DNA from: Akkermansia sp.
GTDB lineage: Bacteria; Verrucomicrobiota; Verrucomicrobiia; Verrucomicrobiales; Akkermansiaceae
Assembly (NCBI GenBank): GCA_017398355.1
Contig: JAFQGD010000031.1
Span: 1 to 64,000, forward strand
Length of the DNA stretch: 64,000 bases
Direction: 5' to 3'
Shown: positions 46,790-58,250 of the stretch, piece after piece
Numbering within the stretch: the stretch's first letter is position 1
Layout of the letters: the number at the start of each line of letters is the position of its first letter
Translations under genes and position numbers: made by a program
The notes under the pieces: model-generated
What the model saw: only the letters and a program-made list of their open reading frames with translations
What the model was told of the DNA's origin: nothing
The model's database searches: none

Positions 46790-48192
46790 CAGATGTTGCC
46801 CTCCTTCAAGTGCTCAGCCATGCGGAACGCCACCTCCGGCACATACTCTTTCCATTCCTCATCATTGTCACGAATCATGCGCATGATGTCGCGAGGTGTG
46901 CGGAACAGTAACTTTTGGTTGAAGTACGGCACCTCTACAATATCCCCATTTTCTCGCAGGTGCTTGTAGAGGTATTCATACTTCTCGGGGGCGCGGTAGG
47001 TTCCGGCCGTCACGAATTCGCCCGTCGTTCGGTTAATCCACGGGGTCACATAGAAACGAGTCTTATTGACAAAGATATGCCCCATGCTGGCCAAGATGCC
47101 ACCGGGTGTATCGGCCCACTTGTCCTTAAACAGCTCGTTGAGCAAACCTATCGAAAGCGCAATGGCAATAGGTTCTTTGGTAAACTGGTTCAGGAGAGTT
47201 GAAATGCGGTGGAAGTGCGTGATATTCGTCACCATCACCGTCTTACCGAGTGAGGCTAGAGCATCCGCTCGGTCAATGAAATCCAGCAGGTCTACATCGT
47301 TGCCACGAAGTAGGTTGGAGAGTGAAATTTCGCAGATATCAATCTCGCGGTTACGAGATTCTTCTGTCAGAGTTTCCCGGAACTTGTTGCGCACACTATC
47401 CATCATTTCCAAATGGATATTGCACAGGGGGAGGAAACTACCACGCATCAGCACAATCGGGCGTTTGTAAAGCAAGTCTGCCGGCTGTGCCACAGAACCA
47501 TCCGGGCAGAATAAGGTTGCCTCTGACAACCCCAAGCGCACCAATTGCAAAGCAAGGATTCGGTTATCAAACATGCTGAATCCATTGCCGGAGAAACGCA
47601 TGAAATCAATTTCGTACATGCTGCGGTCTAAGTTATCACCCACGCTTTGCACAAATTCTTCCATGCGTTCCCTCTTATAGAAAAGAGCATACAAAAGATT
47701 CACGCCAAGAATACCCAGCACACGCATCTGCATATCGTGATCCGGCACAAGTAAGCGCACGTGCATCACCAAATCACTAGGCGGAGCTTCCGGCTTGAGC
47801 TGGAAGCGCACCCCAATCCACGCAGACCAAGGGCCGTTGTCCCGGTATCCTTTGCATTTGACCGTGTTGCAGAACGCAAAGAAGCACGTATCCTTGCCTC
47901 TCTTTTCCCCCAGCCGATTGATGAGCTGCGTGTACTCATAATCCATCATCTGCTTGAGGCGTTCTTCCGACACATAGCGACGCACCGGGCCATAGAGTGT
48001 ATCACTCACCGTCATATCATATGCCGATATCGTCTTAGCCACGGTACCTGCAGCACCGGAAGATCGGAAGAACCAGTTGGCTGTCTCTTGACCTGCTCCA
48101 ATTTCTGCAAATGAGCCGTAGAGACTCTTATCCATGTTGATTTGGAAAGCTTTTTCCTGCGTTGCCGCTAATGTCTGTGTTTCTGTAGACAT
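46789..48192 (-). CDS. Conserved 467-residue protein of unknown function
   Basis: The protein starts with STETQTLAATQEKAF and has the conserved phrases LYGSFAEIGAGQETANWFF, AAGTVAKTISAYDMTVSDTL and EKRGKDTCFFAFCNTVKCKG. I recognise this as a conserved family seen in cyanobacteria and Verrucomicrobiota under inconsistent database names, including a nicotinate-nucleotide adenylyltransferase label; I do not see a nucleotidyltransferase motif and do not assign a function. It overlaps the sufS start by one base, suggesting a shared operon. Confidence 0.6.
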   Translation of the reverse strand: MSTETQTLAATQEKAFQINMDKSLYGSFAEIGAGQETANWFFRSSGAAGTVAKTISAYDMTVSDTLYGPVRRYVSEERLKQMMDYEYTQLINRLGEKRGKDTCFFAFCNTVKCKGYRDNGPWSAWIGVRFQLKPEAPPSDLVMHVRLLVPDHDMQMRVLGILGVNLLYALFYKRERMEEFVQSVGDNLDRSMYEIDFMRFSGNGFSMFDNRILALQLVRLGLSEATLFCPDGSVAQPADLLYKRPIVLMRGSFLPLCNIHLEMMDSVRNKFRETLTEESRNREIDICEISLSNLLRGNDVDLLDFIDRADALASLGKTVMVTNITHFHRISTLLNQFTKEPIAIALSIGLLNELFKDKWADTPGGILASMGHIFVNKTRFYVTPWINRTTGEFVTAGTYRAPEKYEYLYKHLRENGDIVEVPYFNQKLLFRTPRDIMRMIRDNDEEWKEYVPEVAFRMAEHLKEGNI

Positions 48193-48216
48193 GGTTTTAG
48201 AAAGAATAAAAGAGAT

Positions 48217-50826
48217 TTAAAGGGAAAGAGGAAGAGGCGCCACCGGCACTGTACGCAAGGGGCGAGGGGCAGAAAGCTCAATCACGCTATCTACCGCAGG
48301 CAAATCCACCTCTTCCGGTGTATCCTCAGTAGTGGCGGCGCCCACATCTTCAGCCATACCGGCTGTCGCCAGTTGTATTTCTTCCGGGGTTTTGTACTTG
48401 GGATTCAGAGAAAAATCGCAGCCATACGGGTCATCGCCGATGAGCGGCGTACCCTTGGGCAAGATAGAAAGCACCGGCAGTACGCGAGACGAGTTCATGT
48501 GATTGGGGCTGGAACCAAGGAAATCCCCCAACGACATACTGCCATCCCCATGGACAGCACAAAGGCCCAACGTCACATCGCCCTTGGGGAAGTACTCCCT
48601 GTATGTGGGGCGCGTGTAGGTTGGTTTTCCGTCTTTCATTTGGGTCTCGAAACAGAAATTTGTGGCAATCTGCCCGGAGGATGTGCAAATTTCCACCTCT
48701 TCGGTATCAGACGGCTGTTTGATGTCTGTATTTTCAAATTTCCCCTCAGCCGCAGCAAAAACAGCACCCAAAATGGGAGAGCACGTATCAGACGCAAACG
48801 CTTGGGGATAAATGGGCGTATGATCGTTGAGAAAGCCCATCCAAACACCACAGGTTATAGCCCCATCGTAGCCAAACAACGCATTGTCCGAGAAATCGTA
48901 GTTCGTGCCACTCTTAACGGCGCCCTTGAAGTCGGCAGGCAAATAGGGACGCACGCGTACCGCAGAGCCCCGTTCCATGGAGCCTTTCATGATAGAGTGC
49001 AAGCGGTATGCCGTGCAAGGAGTCACGCTATTGACCTGCTTGGGTGCAACGGCCAGCGGATTTTCCCAGAGGACATTCCCGTTACTATCAGTCACTTTTT
49101 TGATGATGTAGGGAGCCAGCGGGCGGGTACCCATGTTGGGGAAAACGGTATAAGCCATCACCATTTCTCGCAGGGAAACGGGCTCTGTACCCAAGTACAC
49201 GCGCGGATAGTACTGCGGATGAGCTTCGGTGCTTCCGGGGATGCGTTCCGGTGGGGTTATCCCCACTTTAGTCAGAGTATTGATGAAAGCTTTGCAGCCT
49301 TGATTGGATTTGGAACCCAAGGCAATACCCAAGCGAGCAGAAGCCGCAATTTTAGACCATTCCAAGGCTTGGCGCACTGTTACGGAATCCAGATAACGCC
49401 CTTTATCAACTTCCATGCCCCACTCACCCAATACGCCCTCAGAACCACCGATACCGGCCAAGCGATTGTCCATAGCATCATCGAGCAGACGCGTGCACGG
49501 GGTATATCCGTTTTCAAAAGCACACATGTAGAGGAACGGCAGGAAAGCTGTGCCAACAGAGCGACGGCCGTTCTCAATAATATCGAAATTATCGCGGTCA
49601 AAACTGCGCCCACCAAGATAAACCAAAGTTTCACCGGTAGCATTGTTCACGGCAAAGACAGCACTATCCAAATAGCGGTGTCGTGCTGCGCGGGGGTCAT
49701 TTTTATCTGCAAAGCGGACGTGATTATAATCCGGTCTGCTTTCAATGGCCTCAAGCTGTTGGTTCATCGCCTGCTGGGCCGCATCCTGCATGCTTTTATC
49801 AATAGTAGTGTACACCTTGAGCCCGGCGCTCTTCACAATTTCTTCGCCTCGTTCATAATTGGGGAATACACTGATGGCATGCTGCTGCACCAAAGCGTGA
49901 AGATGTGATGTCTGACGACGCAAGGGTTTCGGATTCAATCCCAGTGGCAGTTTTTTTACTCGCTCGGCCTCTTCAAGCGACAAATATTGCAGACGCTGCA
50001 TGCGGTCTATCACGTCGTTCCGCCAGCGCCAGTTCAAATCGGCATTGCGAATAGGGTTGTAGTTCTCCGGGTTTTTGATGAGGGCTGCAATACTCGCTGC
50101 CTCACGCACCGTCAAATCCGCAGGTTCTTTACCGTAGTAGCCCAACGATGCGGAGCGTATACCATAATACCCCCTTCCAAAATAGATTCGGTTGAGATAA
50201 AACTCCATTATTTGGCGTTTAGAGTATCGTTCTTCGATACGCTGAGCCAAAAAGATTTCCACAACTTTGCGTTCGTAGCGGCTTCCGCCTCGGGCGTGGG
50301 TACGCTGCTCTAGGTCGTAAGCGTTGCGAGCAAGCTGCTGGGTGATAGTGGATGCACCCTGATTTGCCTTACCCTTCGCTGCAGCGGCTTCCTTGGCTGC
50401 ACGCAAGATACCCCAAGGGTCAAATCCTTTATGAGTCCAGAATGTTTTGTCTTCTTGGGCAACGAGAGCATCTATCATGCTCTTCGAGATCTTGTCGTAC
50501 GTTACATAACTTCTGTTTTCATCATATATACGGCCAATTTCCTCCCCGTTGCGGTCATAGATGATGCAGGGATGGTCTAGGTTGTTGATATCTTCCAAAT
50601 TAAACTCGTTTGCCCATTTTTGGTATTTGGAAGTCAAAACAACAAAGCCTCCGTAGCCGGCCGCTATCCCTAGCGCCAGCAAAATAAAGCCAACTATAAA
50701 GAGCTTGAGGAAGAATCGCTTCCATGGTCCCATGGTGCGATTCTTGGACTCCTTGCGGGCATCGCGTCGCCGGCGGCGCTTTTCTGCCGCCTTGCGTTTA
50801 TTCTGGTATTCATCAAGGTCGTCCAT
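48217..50826 (-). CDS. Class A penicillin-binding protein with degenerate transpeptidase site
   Basis: This 869-residue bifunctional-type PBP has a cytoplasmic basic stretch, one membrane helix (about 38-65), a glycosyltransferase domain with catalytic Glu in QEDKTFW (E125) and GASTITQQLARNAY near 157-170, and a transpeptidase-like domain. At the SxxK position it reads RSVGTAFLPFLY (T426-L429), and at the SxN position EWSKIAAS. The KTG position reads VKSGTNYD. The glycan-polymerising half looks intact, but acylation is unlikely. It may act as a glycosyltransferase that pairs with another transpeptidase. Confidence 0.85.
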   Translation of the reverse strand: MDDLDEYQNKRKAAEKRRRRRDARKESKNRTMGPWKRFFLKLFIVGFILLALGIAAGYGGFVVLTSKYQKWANEFNLEDINNLDHPCIIYDRNGEEIGRIYDENRSYVTYDKISKSMIDALVAQEDKTFWTHKGFDPWGILRAAKEAAAAKGKANQGASTITQQLARNAYDLEQRTHARGGSRYERKVVEIFLAQRIEERYSKRQIMEFYLNRIYFGRGYYGIRSASLGYYGKEPADLTVREAASIAALIKNPENYNPIRNADLNWRWRNDVIDRMQRLQYLSLEEAERVKKLPLGLNPKPLRRQTSHLHALVQQHAISVFPNYERGEEIVKSAGLKVYTTIDKSMQDAAQQAMNQQLEAIESRPDYNHVRFADKNDPRAARHRYLDSAVFAVNNATGETLVYLGGRSFDRDNFDIIENGRRSVGTAFLPFLYMCAFENGYTPCTRLLDDAMDNRLAGIGGSEGVLGEWGMEVDKGRYLDSVTVRQALEWSKIAASARLGIALGSKSNQGCKAFINTLTKVGITPPERIPGSTEAHPQYYPRVYLGTEPVSLREMVMAYTVFPNMGTRPLAPYIIKKVTDSNGNVLWENPLAVAPKQVNSVTPCTAYRLHSIMKGSMERGSAVRVRPYLPADFKGAVKSGTNYDFSDNALFGYDGAITCGVWMGFLNDHTPIYPQAFASDTCSPILGAVFAAAEGKFENTDIKQPSDTEEVEICTSSGQIATNFCFETQMKDGKPTYTRPTYREYFPKGDVTLGLCAVHGDGSMSLGDFLGSSPNHMNSSRVLPVLSILPKGTPLIGDDPYGCDFSLNPKYKTPEEIQLATAGMAEDVGAATTEDTPEEVDLPAVDSVIELSAPRPLRTVPVAPLPLSL

Positions 50827-50880
50827 TGTTGTGCGAAAAGATTAGCAGAATTTCCGCAAAAAAGCAAGGGACAAATGTGG

Positions 50881-52356
50881 TCATGAGCGAGCTCGCCACA
50901 GGAAGAGCAACAAACAAAGGGCAGACACACATAATCCGGACCATGTAGCTACCTGCATAGGCAAGGCAATGATGCATTCCGGCGCATACAGCAAGAAGCT
51001 GGTACAAACAGTTGTCATGAAAAGCGCAGGAATGGTTACAATCCAATGGAAACGGTGTCGGTGCCGGAGATAAACGACGATACTCCACAAGGTAAAGCAA
51101 GCCAAGGTTTGATTTGCCCAGCCAAAATAGCGCCATATGATGCTGAAATCAACCTGCGAAATGATAATCACACAAGCGAAGAGGGGCACCGCAATAAGCA
51201 AACGACGCAACGAATTCTTCTGCTCAATGTGCAACGCATCCGCAAGCATCAAACGACAACAGCGCATGGCCGTATCACCACTCGTAATAGGCAACACAAC
51301 CACCCCTAATACAGCCAGTGCAGCACCAATTGGCCCCAATAATTCCGTGCAGGCATGGCTCACTGCCGTGGCCGGGCTGCTGAGAGTAAGCTGGGCAAAA
51401 GTTGCAAGGGGTTGCCCTGATTCCGCCAACTGGGGCACAAGTTTTCCGGCTTCATTGCTCACCATGGTATAATCAGTTAGAACATCTCGCAGAGTAAGCC
51501 CCACTGTAGCCCAGATGAGAGCCACAAGTCCTTCAGCTATCATTGCGCCATAAAACACAGGGCGAGCCCGGCGAACATCCGGCAAGCAGCGCACCATCAT
51601 CGGACTCTGCGTGGCGTGAAAGCCGGATATGGCACCGCAGGCTATGGTCACAAAAATCATCGGCCATACGCTCAAATTCTGGGGGTGAAAATGAGAAGTA
51701 AAGTTCACAACAGGCAGCACTTCATGTTCACTGAAAGGCAAGGCCACAGCCAAGCCGACCGCCATGAATATGAACAATGCGCCGAAAATAGGATATAAAC
51801 GCCCGATGATGACATCAATAGGCAGCACTGTCGCAAAAAAATAATACAGCAGGATGATGACACACCATGTCGTGACGGACAGGGAGCTCACCAACGCATG
51901 CAACATGCCCGCAGGCCCACTCGTAAACACCACACCCACCAGCAACATTAACAGCACGCAGAGCCCACGCATAATATACCCTGCACCTTTCCCCAAGTTG
52001 CGCTGCACCAATTCCGGCAAATTTGCCCCACCCTCTCCGGCCGACATTAAAGCGGCCAAAAAATCATGCACGGCACCGGCAAACACGCAGCCCAGCACAA
52101 TCCACAACAATGCAACCGGCCCAAATAGACACCCGGCTAATGCGCCAAAAACAGGCCCTAGGCCGGCAATATTGAGGAGCTGTATCAAAAATATCTTCCA
52201 TGTCGGCATTTCGACGTAATCAACCCCATCCGCCTTGAGCTTACATGGCATCAGCATCTTAAAATCCACCCCGTATATACGCTCCGCTATGCGACCGTAT
52301 ACTACATACCCCATAATAAGAACCAATGCGCAGATAAAGAAAAGCAGTAAACCCAT
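50881..52356 (-). CDS. cstA: Carbon starvation protein CstA-like transporter
   Basis: This 491-residue protein has about fifteen hydrophobic segments. The stretches YGRIAERIYGVDFKM, NIAGLGPVFGALAGCLFGPV and GAVHDFLAALMSAGEGGANLPE are typical of CstA. The family takes up peptides or pyruvate during starvation; substrate is inferred. The ATG at 52356 was chosen; a TTG seven codons upstream is less likely. It is divergent from purM. Confidence 0.9.
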   Translation of the reverse strand: MGLLLFFICALVLIMGYVVYGRIAERIYGVDFKMLMPCKLKADGVDYVEMPTWKIFLIQLLNIAGLGPVFGALAGCLFGPVALLWIVLGCVFAGAVHDFLAALMSAGEGGANLPELVQRNLGKGAGYIMRGLCVLLMLLVGVVFTSGPAGMLHALVSSLSVTTWCVIILLYYFFATVLPIDVIIGRLYPIFGALFIFMAVGLAVALPFSEHEVLPVVNFTSHFHPQNLSVWPMIFVTIACGAISGFHATQSPMMVRCLPDVRRARPVFYGAMIAEGLVALIWATVGLTLRDVLTDYTMVSNEAGKLVPQLAESGQPLATFAQLTLSSPATAVSHACTELLGPIGAALAVLGVVVLPITSGDTAMRCCRLMLADALHIEQKNSLRRLLIAVPLFACVIIISQVDFSIIWRYFGWANQTLACFTLWSIVVYLRHRHRFHWIVTIPALFMTTVCTSFLLYAPECIIALPMQVATWSGLCVSALCLLLFLWRARS

Positions 52357-52532
52357 TGTTGTAAAATTGCTCCCCAACTCTACACCCGTTTTCTCGCAAA
52401 CTCAAGGTTTTTCACCGTTAGACACACCGTTACTGACACAACAAAACAACAAAATAGAGAAGTAAACGACAGCTCATAAAACTCATACCTTTACTACTCT
52501 ACAACAAATAGATTCTGCCCAGAAAATACGGC

Positions 52533-52561
52533 TTGCCAAATGCGCGTTTTTGCGCTATAAT
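52533..52561 (+). promoter_or_regulatory. Sigma-70 promoter of purM-purF
   Basis: TTGCCA (52533-52538) and TATAAT (52556-52561) are 17 bases apart. The transcript would begin near 52568, leaving a 24-base leader before the purM ATG. No purine riboswitch is visible in that leader. Confidence 0.75.
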
Positions 52562-52591
52562 ACGTCCGCATTACGCGATTACTCATTCCTT

Positions 52592-53590
52592 ATGTCCGGC
52601 AACCTCACCTATAAGCAATCCGGCGTCGATACTATCGAGGCACAATCCTTTGTTCACGACATTAGCTACCACGTTAAGCGCACCCAAAAGAACCGCCAGC
52701 TCTGCAATGCTTTCGGTCTTTTCGCCGCAGCCTACGATCTTTCCTCCTACAAGGAACCCGTCATTGTCACCGGCACTGATGGAGTAGGCACTAAGACAGA
52801 GATTCTCTTCGACATGGATATGTTGGAGACAGCAGGCAAGGACTTGGTGGCCATGAATGTCAACGATATTCTGACCACCGGTGGCGATCCTCTCGTATTC
52901 TTGGATTACCTCGGCATCTCTAATCTTGAAATTGAGCGCCCCCGCATCACCCGCTTGGTAGCAGGCATGTGCGATTATTTGGAAAGCTGCAACTGCATCT
53001 TGGCCGGTGGTGAAACCGCTGAGATGCCCGGCGTTGTCCCTGAAAATCTGGTAGAAATGGCCGGATTCAGCATTGGCTGCGTAGAAAAGAGTCAAATGAT
53101 TGATCCCTCCAAGGTGGAGGATGGAGATGTATTTATCGGCTACCCCAGTGATGGCTTCCATGCCAATGGTTGGAGCTTGGTGCGCCGCATCCTCAAACAA
53201 AACCCTGATTTGCTGACAGAAGATGAGCTGCGGAGCTTGCTGGCACCTACCCGTCTCTACCACGATGTGGTGTACGATATGCGCAAACTGGGCATCACAC
53301 CCAAGGCCTACGCCCACATCACCGGTGGTGGCCTTCCTGAGAACTTGGAGCGATTCCTCGGCAACAAGGGCGCCGACCTTGAAATCCCCTACTGGGACAA
53401 CGAGCCCGTGCAAAAAGTCTTGCAATTTGTAGATGCAGAAGACAAATTCCACACTTTCAATATGGGTATCGGTTGGGTCGCCATCGTGAAACCTGAAGAT
53501 GTAGAGAAAGCCATGACGGCCGGACCCGGCGGCACCATCATTGGCACATTGAGAGACGGCAAGGGCATCAAGGTGAGCGTACGCAAGTAA
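52592..53590 (+). CDS. purM: Phosphoribosylformylglycinamidine cyclo-ligase
   Basis: This 332-residue enzyme closes the imidazole ring in purine synthesis. It has YKQSGVDTIEAQSFVHDI at the N terminus, TDGVGTKTEILFDMDM, NDILTTGGDPLVFLDY and AHITGGGLPENL. The ATG at 52592 gives the family start; the 14 codons before it overlap the promoter. It is followed 20 bases later by the purF-like gene. Confidence 0.95.
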   Translation: MSGNLTYKQSGVDTIEAQSFVHDISYHVKRTQKNRQLCNAFGLFAAAYDLSSYKEPVIVTGTDGVGTKTEILFDMDMLETAGKDLVAMNVNDILTTGGDPLVFLDYLGISNLEIERPRITRLVAGMCDYLESCNCILAGGETAEMPGVVPENLVEMAGFSIGCVEKSQMIDPSKVEDGDVFIGYPSDGFHANGWSLVRRILKQNPDLLTEDELRSLLAPTRLYHDVVYDMRKLGITPKAYAHITGGGLPENLERFLGNKGADLEIPYWDNEPVQKVLQFVDAEDKFHTFNMGIGWVAIVKPEDVEKAMTAGPGGTIIGTLRDGKGIKVSVRK

Positions 53591-53610
53591 GAACCTAACT
53601 AAAAAATCAT

Positions 53611-55506
53611 ATGTCCGCAGCAATTCGATTACTCAAGCCGCTCTCCTATTTCGCAGAGAAGTACGGCGCGCCTGATTGGGCCTTCAACAAGCTATTCCTG
53701 CTCATGGAAAAGCAGCACAACCGAGGCCAAGACGGTGCCGGTATCGGTTGTATCAAACTTGACATGCCGATGGGTGAGCCCTACATCTTCCGCGCAAGAG
53801 ATGCCTCCAGCTCAGCCATCACCAGCATCTTCTCCGCCCAGCAGCGCAACCTGCGCAACATGCGCGAAAACGGTACTATCCGTGGGCACGATGCAGCATC
53901 CTACAAGCGCCACTTTAACTTTGGTGGCGAGGTACTCATGGGGCACATGCTCTACGGAACGAGCGGAGTGCAATATGATGAGGGCAGTTGCCATCCCTTT
54001 ATGCGCCGTACCAATTGGACAACGCGCACACTCATGTTGCAAGGAGATTTCGGCATCACCAACATCTCTGAGCTGCACGAAAAGCTGATTTCCCGTGGTC
54101 AACACCCTGTATTCGGCTCTGATATCCAGACGCTACTGGAAGAAGTAGGCTACTATCTGGACGAAGCACACACCGACTTGTACCGGCAGCTGCGAGATGC
54201 CAAGGTAGACGGCAAGGAAATCCCCAATATTATTTCGGAGAACCTCAACATCTTCGATATCATCAGCAAAGCATCCCGTAGCTGGGATGGTGGCTACACC
54301 GTAATGGGAGCCATCGGCAACGGAGACTTCTTCTGCTTGCGAGACCCCCACAGCATCCGCCACTGCTACTACATTCACACAGATGAGTATGTGGCTATTG
54401 CCAGCGAGCGAGTACCTCTCATGAGTGTCATGGAAGTGGATAGTGATAGCGTGAAAGAGCTTCCCGGTGGTCACATGATTGCTGTGAAGTATGACGGCAA
54501 GGTAACAGTCAAGGAGTACACCAAGCCGGCAGCCCCCACGCCCTGCTGTTTCGAGGATATTTATACATCCCGCGGAAACGACCCCATCATCTACCGTGAA
54601 CGCAAAGCTCTCGGTGCAAACCTGACGGAGAAGGTTGTGTCCAGTTTGGATGAAAACTTCTCCAAAGCAGCCATTACATTCATCCCCAACACGGCGGAAG
54701 TATCATACTACGGCTTGTTGGAAGGCCTCCGCGCATACCGTCGCAACAAGGTGAGCAATGCCATGATAAAAGCATTCCGCGATGGTACGATGAGTGAAGA
54801 ACTTATCAACGAACTCATCCTGCGCCGCTGGCCCCGTGCAGAGAAGATTGCCCACAAAGACATCAAATTGCGTACTTTCATTTCGGAGGAAAGCAGCCGC
54901 AAGCAAATGGCTTCTCAGGTGTACGACCTCACCTATGGAGCCGTCAGCAGCGATGAGGTTCTGGTGGCTATTGATGACTCCATCGTACGCGGCACCACCC
55001 TCAAAATGAGCTTGCTGCGCTTGCTCTCTCGCACACAAGCACGCAAGATTGTCATTGTTTCATCTGCACCGCAAGTGCGCTACCCGGACTGCTATGGCAT
55101 TGACATGAGCGAAATGGGCAAGTTTATTGCATTCCAGGCGGCTGTTGCCCTACTCAAGCGCCGCGGTATGGCCTACCGTTTGGGAGATGTATATGTAGAA
55201 TGCAATCGACAGCTCACACTGCCACGGGAACAGCGAACCAACCCGGTTAAGCAGATATACGATACATTCACCGAAGATGAAATTACGGAGGAAATCTCCC
55301 GCATGGTCACGCCGGATAATTGCCCGAGCGAGATTCAAGTGATTTACCAGAGCATGCAAGGCCTTCACGATGCCATCGAAGGCCCCTGTGGTGATTGGTA
55401 CTTCAGCGGCGATTACCCCACCCCCGGAGGTTTCACCACGGTGTGCAAAGCCTATATCAATTGGTTTGAGGGCAAAGACGGTTGTCTGAGCGGCCTCAAC
55501 CTATAA
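53611..55506 (+). CDS. purF: Amidophosphoribosyltransferase (PurF) homologue without the glutaminase cysteine
   Basis: This 631-residue protein matches the long Bacteroidetes/Verrucomicrobiota-type PurF: IRLLKPLSYFAEKYG, LMEKQHNRGQDGAGIG, GHMLYGTSGVQYDEG and the PRPP site VAIDDSIVRGTTLKMS near 454. In such proteins IRLLKPL is preceded by HECGIAL, and the Cys is the glutaminase nucleophile. Here the protein begins MSAAIRLLKPL and no cysteine codon lies upstream in frame before a stop. The oxyanion-hole Asn-Gly phrase also reads QGDFGITN. It may use free ammonia or a partner amidotransferase. Confidence 0.8.
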   Translation: MSAAIRLLKPLSYFAEKYGAPDWAFNKLFLLMEKQHNRGQDGAGIGCIKLDMPMGEPYIFRARDASSSAITSIFSAQQRNLRNMRENGTIRGHDAASYKRHFNFGGEVLMGHMLYGTSGVQYDEGSCHPFMRRTNWTTRTLMLQGDFGITNISELHEKLISRGQHPVFGSDIQTLLEEVGYYLDEAHTDLYRQLRDAKVDGKEIPNIISENLNIFDIISKASRSWDGGYTVMGAIGNGDFFCLRDPHSIRHCYYIHTDEYVAIASERVPLMSVMEVDSDSVKELPGGHMIAVKYDGKVTVKEYTKPAAPTPCCFEDIYTSRGNDPIIYRERKALGANLTEKVVSSLDENFSKAAITFIPNTAEVSYYGLLEGLRAYRRNKVSNAMIKAFRDGTMSEELINELILRRWPRAEKIAHKDIKLRTFISEESSRKQMASQVYDLTYGAVSSDEVLVAIDDSIVRGTTLKMSLLRLLSRTQARKIVIVSSAPQVRYPDCYGIDMSEMGKFIAFQAAVALLKRRGMAYRLGDVYVECNRQLTLPREQRTNPVKQIYDTFTEDEITEEISRMVTPDNCPSEIQVIYQSMQGLHDAIEGPCGDWYFSGDYPTPGGFTTVCKAYINWFEGKDGCLSGLNL

Positions 55507-55522
55507 ATCCCCCCTTTTTTCA

Positions 55523-55557
55523 GAAGAGGGGCAAACACCTTGCCCCTCTTCTCTTTC
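55523..55557 (+). terminator. Terminator of purM-purF
   Basis: GAAGAGGGGCAA and TTGCCCCTCTTC form a perfect 12-bp stem followed by TCTTT. It lies 16 bases after the purF stop and separates it from the sigma factor gene. Confidence 0.85.
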
Positions 55558-55584
55558 CTAACCCACCCCTTATCCTTTTCAACA

Positions 55585-56196
55585 ATGGCTCCCTCGCCCA
55601 CAGCAAACTTCCCGGAGCTTCCGGATGAAGAGCTTATCAAGCTGACGCTTGATGGGCAGACCAAGGCTTTTGATGAATTGATACGCCGCCACAGTCGCAA
55701 GCTACACGCCATGTTATTACAAATGCTTGGTTCAGAAGCAGATGCGTATGATGTAGCACAAGAGGCATTCATGAAAGCGTACCGTTCTCTGCGCTACTTT
55801 AACGGAGCCAGCGCATTCTACACATGGCTGTATACGATTGCAGCCAATCAGGCACGCAACCACCTGCGCAAACGGAAGCGCAAATCATACCCCGCCTATA
55901 GTATAGATAATACAGAGAACGGAGACCCGCTGGAAAAGAATGCTGAGTTGGCGGATACGAGCCTTGCCTCCGACCCCGTGCGCGGAGCTCACGTCAAAGA
56001 TTTGAAGGCACGTTTGCAAGCCGCCATGGCGCAGCTTTCCCCTGCACACCGAGAGATTGTGACACTCTGTGATATTATGGGCATGTCCTCCCCGGAAATC
56101 TCCAAAATGCTCAATATATCCGAAGGAACGCTCCGATCCCGCCTTTTCTATGCGCACCGCCAATTGCAAGGCATTCTGGCAGGAGAAGAAAATTAA
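55585..56196 (+). CDS. ECF-type RNA polymerase sigma factor
   Basis: This 203-residue sigma-70 family protein has region 2 (DEELIKLTLDGQTKAFDELI through FYTWLYTIAANQARNHL) and region 4 (QLSPAHREIVTLCDIMGMSS, then EISKMLNISEGTLRSRLFYA). The ATG at 55585 lies after the purF terminator; earlier codons overlap it. No anti-sigma gene is next to it: thiC is convergent. It may be controlled by a distant anti-sigma or at transcription. Confidence 0.9.
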   Translation: MAPSPTANFPELPDEELIKLTLDGQTKAFDELIRRHSRKLHAMLLQMLGSEADAYDVAQEAFMKAYRSLRYFNGASAFYTWLYTIAANQARNHLRKRKRKSYPAYSIDNTENGDPLEKNAELADTSLASDPVRGAHVKDLKARLQAAMAQLSPAHREIVTLCDIMGMSSPEISKMLNISEGTLRSRLFYAHRQLQGILAGEEN

Positions 56197-56237
56197 GGTA
56201 AAAGGCGCAAGCAAGCGGATGCTGCGCCTTTTGCCTT
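56195..56237. terminator. Bidirectional terminator between the sigma factor and thiC
   Basis: AGGTAAAAGGCGCA and TGCGCCTTTTGCCT form a long stem with A and T runs on either side, so it can stop transcription from the plus-strand sigma gene and the minus-strand thiC gene. Confidence 0.8.
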
Positions 56238-56248
56238 GAACCAAGGGC

Positions 56249-58105
<1,857 letters not shown>

Positions 58106-58136
58106 TCATTCTGTCGTATGACATGCTAACATTTGA

Positions 58137-58180
58137 AAGAAAAAACGCTCTCTGTGCATCATTACTTGCAACAGAGAGCG
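58137..58180 (-). terminator. Terminator of the histidine-rich peptide genes
   Basis: CGCTCTCTGT and ACAGAGAGCG form a perfect 10-bp stem followed on the minus strand by TTTTTTCTTTC. It lies 71 bases after the stop of the second histidine-rich peptide gene and just upstream of thiC. Confidence 0.8.
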
Positions 58181-58250
58181 CCGTTGGGTGGTTGAGCTTT
58201 GCGCCTTTTTGTGTCCGGTTCTGTGTCAATGTCTGATTCCATAGGCCGTG

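Noticed and set aside
48373..49908. 511-residue open frame on the plus strand opposite the PBP gene
   Set aside because: It lacks any domain and is explained by codon bias of the PBP gene.
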